Below are positions 1-5,567 of a stretch of DNA of 5,567 nucleotides, piece after piece (within the stretch, counting starts at the first letter, position 1; each line of letters begins with the position of its first letter). Source of the DNA: an uncultured Prevotellaceae bacterium (GTDB taxonomy: Bacteria > Bacteroidota > Bacteroidia > Bacteroidales > Bacteroidaceae); the NCBI GenBank assembly GCA_902477365.1, contig CABSGW010000173.1, positions 1 through 5,567 on the forward strand. The letters are read 5' to 3'. The notes beneath the pieces are model-generated. The model made no database searches. It worked only from the letters and a program-made list of their open reading frames with translations, and was not told the DNA's origin. The translations under genes and the position numbers were made by a program.

Positions 1-1416
1 GAAAACTTTTATGAAGATCCCTTCCCGCTCGATGCACAATCCATCTTGGTGTCACGCACCATCTGGTGCAAGCGTGGCATGTGGAATGCCGTAAACGATG
101 CCAAAATGGGTATTTATCTGGTAAATCGGACTGGCAACGAAGAACTGTTATTGGAAGGAACACGGAGCTTGTTCGACCCCATGATCATCAAACCGCGCAA
201 CAAGCCGTCCAGCCTGCCCTTCATGCGTAACTTCACCGACAAGAACGGTAGTTTCTATGTGGAGAACGTATATGAAGGCACACACATGCAAGGTGTTCAA
301 AAAGGCGTAGTGAAATATTTGCGCGTGATTGAATCGCCCGAAAAACGCAGTTGGACCTATGGAGGCTGGAACGGACAGGGAGAACAGGCACCCGCACTCA
401 ACTGGCATAGTTTCGAGAACAAACAGATATTGGGAGAGGTACCGGTTGAAGCCGATGGCTCTGCATTCTTCGAAGTTCCTGCCGGTAAGCATGTATTCTT
501 CCAACTGCTGGATAAGGACAAAAAGATGATCCAGTCCATGCGAAGCGGCGTAAGCCTGATGCCGGGCGAAGTGAACGGCTGTATCGGTTGCCACGAAGAC
601 CGTCTAAGTATCCCCGTTCCAATGGGAAAAAGACCCTTTGCCCTCTCAAAGAAAGCCCAAAAGCTGATTCCATGGCGAGGAAAAGAGCCGGTGAAATTCT
701 CCTTTATGGAACATGTGCAACCTATTTTGGACAAACATTGTGTACGTTGTCATGACTTCGATCCTAAGAACCGGGAAAAACTGGTACTGGCCAAGGACAT
801 GAATCCATTTTTTAACGCGGCTTACGTCAACCTGAACTTCAAGAAAGCCGTAACACTCGTAGGAGGTGGACCTGCCGATATACAACCGGCCTATTCATGG
901 GGAACCCACGCAAGTAAGCTGACTAAGATAATCGATCAAGGACACCATGGCGTCAAGCTGTCAAAAAGCGAAAAGGAAATGTTATACACCTGGATGGATA
1001 TGAACGGTGTGTATTATCCGGTGTACGAATCGGCATTCGACAACACCATGGCCGGACGTTGTCCCCTGACGAACGAGGAGATGGCCGAACTTGGCAAACT
1101 GACACGCATCAACTTCTGGTATCTGAATGGCTTTACCCGCAAAATGCCGGCGCAAATTGCCTTTGACCGTCCGGAACTCAGTCCGTGTCTGGACAGCGTG
1201 CGCAATGATAAGGAAAAATATGCACGCGCACTCGACTTGATACGCACAGGACGTAAGCGCTTGAAGGAAACGCCTCGGGGCGACATTGAGAAAGACCTTG
1301 TTCCCTGCGAACGTCACAAGGCGATGTTACGCAAATATGCCGAACAACTGAAAGAACAGCAAGCACACACGCAGAGTATCGTCAACAAGCAAAAAAGATA
1401 CGACAAAACCAACTAA
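1..1416 (+). CDS. HzsA-like dihaem cytochrome c (hydrazine synthase alpha-subunit family), 5'-partial
   Basis: The frame is open from base 1, so the start lies upstream; the TTG at 46 is internal. Of the protein, 471 residues are visible. Seen: an opening 'YEDPFPLD', then 'FDPMIIKPR' (visible residues 58-66), 'GSFYVENVYEG' (83-93) and 'VPVEADGSAFFEVPA' (147-161). These match my recollection of the HzsA middle/propeller-to-haem region. Two haem c motifs follow: CIGCH (194-198, bases 580-594) and CVRCH (247-251, bases 739-753). After them come 'GTHASKL' (301-307), 'GHHGVKLS' (314-321), 'TWMDMNGVYYP' (330-340) and 'FDRPELSPC' (388-396), which are usual in this family, then a charged, lysine-rich helical tail. 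Family knowledge: HzsA is a periplasmic-type subunit with a beta-propeller and a dihaem domain; non-anammox relatives have no settled function. Export is inferred from the haem motifs because the signal peptide is off the window. The aldolase gene starts 13 bp after the stop. Family assignment is firm; reaction unknown. Confidence 0.88.
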   Translation, partial: ENFYEDPFPLDAQSILVSRTIWCKRGMWNAVNDAKMGIYLVNRTGNEELLLEGTRSLFDPMIIKPRNKPSSLPFMRNFTDKNGSFYVENVYEGTHMQGVQKGVVKYLRVIESPEKRSWTYGGWNGQGEQAPALNWHSFENKQILGEVPVEADGSAFFEVPAGKHVFFQLLDKDKKMIQSMRSGVSLMPGEVNGCIGCHEDRLSIPVPMGKRPFALSKKAQKLIPWRGKEPVKFSFMEHVQPILDKHCVRCHDFDPKNREKLVLAKDMNPFFNAAYVNLNFKKAVTLVGGGPADIQPAYSWGTHASKLTKIIDQGHHGVKLSKSEKEMLYTWMDMNGVYYPVYESAFDNTMAGRCPLTNEEMAELGKLTRINFWYLNGFTRKMPAQIAFDRPELSPCLDSVRNDKEKYARALDLIRTGRKRLKETPRGDIEKDLVPCERHKAMLRKYAEQLKEQQAHTQSIVNKQKRYDKTN

Positions 1417-1429
1417 CAGAACAACCCAT
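1389..1429 (+). promoter_or_regulatory. A-rich, SD-less translation leader of the aldolase gene
   Basis: The end of the HzsA-like gene and the 13-bp gap before ATG 1430 are rich in A and contain no AGGAGG-like element. This suits Bacteroidetes, where A-rich, unstructured leaders often replace Shine-Dalgarno pairing. Translation of the aldolase may also depend on ribosomes ending on the upstream gene. Functional assignment is inference. Confidence 0.35.
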
Positions 1430-2104
1430 ATGGAAAAGATAAATCAAAGAGCCATTGCCCGCATGATAGATATTAGTGCTGTCAGAGCCGACTCTACACA
1501 AGCCGAAATAGAGGACATTATACAAGCCGCCGAAACCTATCCGTTTATCTGTATCTTCACGATGCCGTCAATGATAGATGGTATCAAGGAACGGGTCAGC
1601 CGTATCCCGGACGTAGGCATCGGGGGAATCGTAGGTTTCCCTTCAGGTGGAGAAACGACCGCTACCAAATGTTTCGCCGCGCAAGAGCTGAAAGCAAAAG
1701 GATGCAGCGAAATAGACATGGTTATGAACATCGGAAAACTGAAATCAGGCATGTACGAACAGGTGAAAGAAGATATTCTGGCTGTTAAAGAAGTGGTAAC
1801 CCCGCTTCCTTTGAAAGTGATCATCGAAGTTCCCTTGCTTACCGATGAAGAAATCACCAAAGCCGCTCAAATCGTCTGTGACTGTGAAGTTGCCTTCCTG
1901 AAAACCGGAACAGGATGGGCTGGCAGCACCACACTACATCACATCGAACTAATTAAAGCAAGCGTAGGAGATGCCATCCCACTAAAAGTAGCAGGCGGTG
2001 TACGTTCTTTGGAGATGCTCAACACGATGCGGGGTATGGGAGTCTCACGTTTCGGGATAGGTTATAAATCAGCCATACAAATCATGCAGGAAATCAATAA
2101 ATAA
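1430..2104 (+). CDS. deoC: DeoC-family class I aldolase (deoxyribose-phosphate aldolase-like, divergent pocket)
   Basis: A complete 224-residue TIM-barrel aldolase, the normal length for short bacterial DeoC. The family cleaves 2-deoxyribose 5-phosphate to glyceraldehyde 3-phosphate and acetaldehyde through a lysine Schiff base in the cytoplasm. Seen: Asp96 in 'EIDMVMN', Schiff-base Lys158 in 'FLKTGTGW' and Lys186 in 'LKVAGGVRS', equivalent to E. coli Asp102, Lys167 and Lys201. 'GFPSGGETTATK' (69-80) and a cysteine at 41 also fit. Odd points: the N-terminal motif is 'MIDISAV' rather than the common 'IDHTLL'. The Lys ending 'KTSTGK' is Trp163. The two serines of E. coli 'RFGASS', which contact phosphate, are Gly211 and Tyr212. 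The chemistry looks intact but the substrate may not be deoxyribose 5-phosphate. ATG 1430 is chosen because the barrel begins directly after it. The gene sits 13 bp after the HzsA-like gene and 10 bp before the kinase, so co-transcription is expected. Confidence 0.9.
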   Translation: MEKINQRAIARMIDISAVRADSTQAEIEDIIQAAETYPFICIFTMPSMIDGIKERVSRIPDVGIGGIVGFPSGGETTATKCFAAQELKAKGCSEIDMVMNIGKLKSGMYEQVKEDILAVKEVVTPLPLKVIIEVPLLTDEEITKAAQIVCDCEVAFLKTGTGWAGSTTLHHIELIKASVGDAIPLKVAGGVRSLEMLNTMRGMGVSRFGIGYKSAIQIMQEINK

Positions 2105-2114
2105 GATATAGCCT

Positions 2115-3659
2115 ATGGCACCATATGTAATTAGTTATGATTTGGGAACAGGCGGTATAAAAACCTCCCTGGTATCAGCCGAAGGAAAAATCGTTGAAAG
2201 CACGTTCATGGCTTATCCTACCTATCACCCGCAAGCCGACTGGCAGGAACAAGCCCCCGAAGACTGGTGGAATGCCATTATACAAACCACACGACTCCTC
2301 CTTGGAAAGGCCGGAACATCTGTCGCACAAAATATCATCGGACTAGCCATCTCCGGCCATAGTCTGGGCGTCGTGCCCATCGGACACGATGGAAAACTAC
2401 TATGCGGGACCACCCCCCTCTGGAACGACCAGCGAGCTTTGGAACAGGCAGAGACCTTTTTCAGCCAAACAGACTATCAGGCATGGTACATGCGCACTGG
2501 AAACGGCTTTCCACCGGCTTGTTACAGTGTATTCAAGATGATGTGGTATCGCCAACACGAACCCGAGCTATTTGCCCAAACAGCGAAGTTTCTCGGAACA
2601 AAAGATTATTGCAATTACCGTTTCACAGGCAAGATGTACACAGACCACTCGTATGCCTCGGGAAGTGGTGTATATGATTTGCAGAAATGGGCATACGATG
2701 ACGCACTGATCCAGCTATCAGGCATTCCTTCCAATTTGTTCCCCGAGCCCCTTCCTTCCGACTGGATTATCGGAGAAATCACTCCTGAGGCAGCGGCCGA
2801 AACCGGTCTTCCAGCCGGTATCAAAGTAGTTGCAGGCGGTGTTGACAATTCTTGCATGGCGCTGGGAGCGAAAGGCATCTGCAACGGCAGAACATATACC
2901 TCTTTAGGTTCCTCGGCATGGATTGCACATGTATCAAGCACACCTATCCTGGATACCCAAAACCGCACCTATGTCTTCGCCCATGTGCTTCCGGATATGT
3001 ATGCATCGGCCACATGTATCTTTTCGGCTGGCACAAGCCTACAATGGGTACGTAATACCTGTTGCCCCGATCTCATCGAGAGGGAAAAAGAAACCGGTAT
3101 CGATGCTTACGAGGCGATGACCCGCCTGGCAATGCAGTCACCTGTAGGAGCCAATGGTGTTTTATTCAATCCAAGCCTGGCCGGTGGTTCAATGCTGGAA
3201 CCCGTTCCCTACATGAGCGGCGCTTTCTCCGGATTACGCTTGCAACATACCCGCGCCGACCTCTTACGAGCCACACTGGAAGGCATCGCCCTCAATTTAC
3301 GTATTGCATTAGATGCCCTTCGAACCCATTCCCCTCTCACGGAAGATATGCTCATGGTTGGCGGAGGGGCAAAAAATGCATTTTGGATGCAGTTGTTTGC
3401 CAACATCTACGCCTGTACGGTCGAAACCACCTCAATCAACCAATCCGCAGCCACATTGGGAGCAGCAGCTCTGGCACTCAACGGACTAGGCGTATGGAAC
3501 GGATACGAAGCCATTGACCGGCTACACACAGATGTAAACCGTTTTGTCCCCTCAACAGCCCATACCCGGGAATATGAACAAACGATCCTTCCCCGGTTCA
3601 ACCAGCTCACAACGTCCATCGCGACACAAGAACGACAAAAACAAAACAGTCATGAATAA
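2115..3659 (+). CDS. FGGY-family carbohydrate kinase (xylulokinase-like)
   Basis: A complete 514-residue protein, typical FGGY length. The family phosphorylates sugars or polyols (xylulose, glycerol, fuculose, rhamnulose and others) with ATP in the cytoplasm. Seen: N-terminal phosphate loop 'DLGTGGIK' (9-16); 'AISGHSLG' (78-85), where xylulokinases have a GQMHG-type sequence; 'LWNDQR' (102-107); catalytic-base aspartate 244 in 'GGVDNS'; 'YTSLGSSAW' (261-269); the C-terminal helix 'LEGIALNLR' (388-396); and the adenine-side loop 'MVGGGAKN' (414-421) followed by 'AATLGAAALA'. All FGGY_N and FGGY_C landmarks are present, so it should be active. Xylulokinase-like features include 'QEQAPEDWW' (44-52), but the altered sugar-site sequence prevents naming the substrate. 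The start at ATG 2115 puts the phosphate loop at the usual distance. The gene begins 10 bp after the aldolase stop and its last 8 bases overlap the next gene. The neighbour aldolase suggests it phosphorylates a ketose or deoxysugar that is then cleaved. Confidence 0.92.
   Translation: MAPYVISYDLGTGGIKTSLVSAEGKIVESTFMAYPTYHPQADWQEQAPEDWWNAIIQTTRLLLGKAGTSVAQNIIGLAISGHSLGVVPIGHDGKLLCGTTPLWNDQRALEQAETFFSQTDYQAWYMRTGNGFPPACYSVFKMMWYRQHEPELFAQTAKFLGTKDYCNYRFTGKMYTDHSYASGSGVYDLQKWAYDDALIQLSGIPSNLFPEPLPSDWIIGEITPEAAAETGLPAGIKVVAGGVDNSCMALGAKGICNGRTYTSLGSSAWIAHVSSTPILDTQNRTYVFAHVLPDMYASATCIFSAGTSLQWVRNTCCPDLIEREKETGIDAYEAMTRLAMQSPVGANGVLFNPSLAGGSMLEPVPYMSGAFSGLRLQHTRADLLRATLEGIALNLRIALDALRTHSPLTEDMLMVGGGAKNAFWMQLFANIYACTVETTSINQSAATLGAAALALNGLGVWNGYEAIDRLHTDVNRFVPSTAHTREYEQTILPRFNQLTTSIATQERQKQNSHE
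3627..3651 (+). promoter_or_regulatory. A-rich, SD-less translation leader of the propeller-cytochrome gene
   Basis: The last codons of the kinase gene just before ATG 3652 are almost all A and C, with long A runs and no Shine-Dalgarno sequence. The start overlaps the kinase stop in ATGAATAA, so initiation is probably coupled to kinase translation. The leader supports 3652 as the true start; its function is inferred from known Bacteroidetes practice. Confidence 0.4.
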
Positions 3660-5466
3660 ATCCCGATTACGCAAATGGTGGATAGGCGGAACCATCGCCC
3701 TTCACGCCCTCATGTTCATGAGTGCATTCACGCAACTGAAAGAGACAAAAATAGAAAAGACCCCTCTCTTCGTAACGGATATAGAACCGATGGGCGGCCA
3801 CCTGCTCATGACGCAAAAAGGAACGAAACAAATAGGTCTGTACACCACAGAAGGACTTGATTGCCTACAAACCTGGAAACTCAATGCATCACCTACCGGC
3901 CTGGCAAGCGATGGGAAAAAGCTCTATGTCAGTACGGCTGAAGGGCAAGGCGGCATCACCATTATAGACGCCACCCAATCCGCCAATACCCAACAGTTTA
4001 TCGCTACCGGATCGGGGGCTTGTGCACCATTACTTAATTCCGATCACACCCATCTGTATGTATGCAATCGGTTCTCCACAACCCTTTCCGACATAGACTT
4101 GACCACAACACCTCATCGCATACGCACTGTCAAAGTACTCCGCGAACCCTGTGCCGCGGTGTTAAGCCGTGACGGAAGACACTTATTTGTCGCTAACTTC
4201 CTGCCCGCAGGGCGTGCCGACAAGGACACTGCCGCAGCTTGTGTTTCGGTCATCGACGTAGCTTCCTTCACCAAAATAAAAGATATTCAGTTGGCCAACG
4301 GCAGCAATGCGCTAAGAGGAATAACCCTTTCTCCCGATGGCGATTACATATTTGTCACACACAACCTTGGGCGATTCCAAGTACCGACCACGCAACTACA
4401 ACAAGGCTGGATGAATACCAGTGCCGTAAGCGTCATCCACACCAAAGAACTCGCTTACGGAGGAGCGATTTTGCTGGACGAACCCGACCGCGGCGCAGCC
4501 GGAGTATGGGATGTACACTGCGACTCCACCCACCTGGTTGTAAGTCATAGCGGTACACATGAAATCAGTATCATCGACTATCAGGCACTAATGAAGAAAT
4601 ACCTGGCACAAACGGACAAGGCCTCTCTCTCGTATGACCTGCGCTTCCTGAACGACGGCACATTACGTCAGCGCATCGCCTTGCAGGGGAATGGACCTCG
4701 TAGCTTCGCCCTTGTGAACGGCAAGGCCTATATCAGTACTTATTTCTCGGACACATTAAACATCGTTCCTTTACAAGAACCGCAAAAACGGCAAAGTTTT
4801 TCCTTAGTAGAACAACGTACTGAAACTATCGAACAACGCGGAGAAAAATATTTCAACGATGCCCACTATTGCTTCCAAAACTGGCAGTCATGCAACGGCT
4901 GTCATCCGGGAGAGGCGCGTACCGACGGACTCAACTGGGACTTAGTCAATGACGGAGTCGGAAATCCCAAAAACTGCAAAAGTATGCTCTTTACCCATGC
5001 AACACCTCCCTGTATGATCTCCGGCATCCGGGCCAATGCAGAAACCGCCGTGCGTGCCGGTTACAAATACATCCAGTTTCATGAAATACCCGAAGATTAC
5101 GCGGCCTGTGTCGATGCCTACCTCAAAAGTCTTACCCCCGTACCAAGCCCCTATCTGGTCAACGGGCAACTTTCAGAAAAGGCACGCAGGGGCGAAAAAC
5201 TGTTCAACCGCCTCAAATGCGGCCACTGCCACAGCGGCCCGTACTATACAGACCAGAAAATGCACCGCATAGGCAACGACATCGAGTTCAAACAAGGGTG
5301 GGACACTCCTACCTTACGCGAAGTATGGCGCACAGCCCCCTACTTGTTCGATGGCCGCGCCGGAACAATGCAGGAAGTTTTCAGTGTCCACCAGCATGGT
5401 ACGAAAGGGGTATCTCTCACCAAACAAGAGATTGATGACCTCGCCGAATACGTCAATTCGCTATAA
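3652..5466 (+). CDS. Exported YVTN beta-propeller fused to dihaem MauG/cytochrome c peroxidase-like domain (HzsB-HzsC-like)
   Basis: A complete 604-residue protein. An N-terminal signal or anchor (Lys/Arg-rich residues 1-8, hydrophobic 11-26) predicts transfer across the inner membrane. Residues about 35-380 form a beta-propeller with six or seven YVTN-type strands, e.g. 'LYVSTAEG' (91-98), 'LYVCNR' (135-140), 'LFVANF' (178-183), 'YIFVTHN' (232-238), 'LVVSHSGTHEISIID' (295-309) and 'AYISTYFSDTL' (359-369). 'VPTTQLQQGWMNT' (244-256) fits related propeller-cytochromes I recall. Residues about 390-604 are a MauG/CcP-type domain with haem motifs CNGCH (414-418) and CGHCH (523-527), then 'DTPTLREVWRTAPYLFDGRAG', split here as DTPTLREVW and TAPYLFDGRAG. 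Pseudomonas CcP has a methionine haem ligand in the second motif; this protein has Leu565. The family uses dihaem centres for peroxide reduction or long-range oxidation. ATG 3652 is preferred over in-frame ATG 3574 and TTG 3544 because the signal sequence begins exactly there. It is the last gene before the terminator. Confidence 0.9.
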   Translation: MNKSRLRKWWIGGTIALHALMFMSAFTQLKETKIEKTPLFVTDIEPMGGHLLMTQKGTKQIGLYTTEGLDCLQTWKLNASPTGLASDGKKLYVSTAEGQGGITIIDATQSANTQQFIATGSGACAPLLNSDHTHLYVCNRFSTTLSDIDLTTTPHRIRTVKVLREPCAAVLSRDGRHLFVANFLPAGRADKDTAAACVSVIDVASFTKIKDIQLANGSNALRGITLSPDGDYIFVTHNLGRFQVPTTQLQQGWMNTSAVSVIHTKELAYGGAILLDEPDRGAAGVWDVHCDSTHLVVSHSGTHEISIIDYQALMKKYLAQTDKASLSYDLRFLNDGTLRQRIALQGNGPRSFALVNGKAYISTYFSDTLNIVPLQEPQKRQSFSLVEQRTETIEQRGEKYFNDAHYCFQNWQSCNGCHPGEARTDGLNWDLVNDGVGNPKNCKSMLFTHATPPCMISGIRANAETAVRAGYKYIQFHEIPEDYAACVDAYLKSLTPVPSPYLVNGQLSEKARRGEKLFNRLKCGHCHSGPYYTDQKMHRIGNDIEFKQGWDTPTLREVWRTAPYLFDGRAGTMQEVFSVHQHGTKGVSLTKQEIDDLAEYVNSL

Positions 5467-5492
5467 AAGGAATAGCTGTCTTTTAAAAATCC

Positions 5493-5549
5493 AAGCCTCC
5501 TTACCCGTTTGTTTCCCTACACAACAAACACGGATAAGGAGGCTTTTTT
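5493..5549 (+). terminator. Rho-independent terminator of the operon
   Basis: A perfect 11-bp outer stem pairs 5493-5503 (AAGCCTCCTTA) with 5535-5545. An inner 7-bp stem pairs 5507-5513 (GTTTGTT) with 5523-5529. Two further C-G pairs can form in the internal loop between them, and the apical loop is 5514-5522. The stem runs into six T residues (5544-5549). It lies 26 bp after the stop of the propeller-cytochrome gene and clearly ends this transcription unit. Confidence 0.93.
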
Positions 5550-5567
5550 GTAACCCTTTGTCCGTAC

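Noticed and set aside
46..48. TTG as the start of the HzsA-like gene
   Set aside because: The frame is open back to base 1 and the upstream residues (YEDPFPLD) are family-typical, so the gene continues outside the window.
148..594. Minus-strand open frame of 148 codons
   Set aside because: It lies wholly inside the HzsA-like gene, has no recognisable domain, and is explained as a shadow of the coding frame; the same holds for other antisense and alternate-frame stretches.
3544..3651. N-terminal extension of the propeller-cytochrome from TTG 3544 or ATG 3574
   Set aside because: It would place a polar stretch before a clear signal sequence and overlap the kinase gene by about 85-115 bp; ATG 3652 gives a normal exported N-terminus.
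1430..3659. LsrF/LsrK autoinducer-2 processing pair
   Set aside because: The logic (FGGY kinase plus DeoC/FbaB-type aldolase) is similar, but the aldolase is of short DeoC type at 224 residues, the kinase looks xylulokinase-like, and no other lsr gene is present.
1..5466. Genuine anammox hydrazine synthase
   Set aside because: The haem-side tyrosine of HzsA appears to be missing, the neighbours are sugar enzymes, and the host looks like a Bacteroidales member; only the architecture is shared.
5550..5567. Bacteroides-type promoter (TTTG / TAnnTTTG) after the terminator
   Set aside because: TAACCCTTTG has four bases rather than two between TA and TTTG, and the window ends too soon to judge.

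Overview
The window reads as one tightly packed, entirely plus-strand operon from a member of the Bacteroidales, most likely a gut Bacteroides or close relative. Four signs support this. GC is roughly balanced. None of the three visible starts has a Shine-Dalgarno sequence; two have A-rich leaders instead. Genes are separated by 10-13 bp or overlap. The proteins are Bacteroidetes-like in character. Species-level placement is not possible from sequence alone.

Layout: (1) positions 1-1416 hold the 3' part of a gene for a HzsA-like (hydrazine synthase alpha-subunit family) exported cytochrome c with two CXXCH haem motifs; its 5' end lies outside the window. (2) 1430-2104 encode a DeoC-family class I aldolase with the catalytic Asp/Lys/Lys set but a changed phosphate-binding pocket. 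(3) 2115-3659 encode an FGGY-family (xylulokinase-like) carbohydrate kinase. (4) 3652-5466 overlap the kinase gene by 8 bp and encode an exported fusion of a YVTN-type beta-propeller to a dihaem MauG/cytochrome c peroxidase-like domain. (5) A strong intrinsic terminator at 5493-5549 closes the operon. No gene-free stretch exceeds about 100 bp, and I see no mobile elements, tRNA/rRNA, CRISPR or integration scars.

The most notable point is the pairing of genes 1 and 4. Hydrazine synthase of anammox bacteria is built from HzsA (beta-propeller plus dihaem domain), HzsB (beta-propeller) and HzsC (MauG/CcP-like dihaem protein); from memory, HzsB and HzsC are fused in Scalindua. This operon encodes a HzsA-like protein and a HzsB-HzsC-like fusion, so every structural module of that complex is represented, here around a cytoplasmic sugar kinase and aldolase. 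The tyrosine expected just after the first HzsA haem motif (recalled as the haem ligand in the anammox enzyme) is a leucine here. True hydrazine synthesis is therefore unlikely. My inference is a periplasmic dihaem redox complex that oxidises or otherwise prepares a sugar-like or nitrogen-containing substrate, whose product is imported, phosphorylated by the kinase and cleaved by the aldolase. The substrate is unknown.
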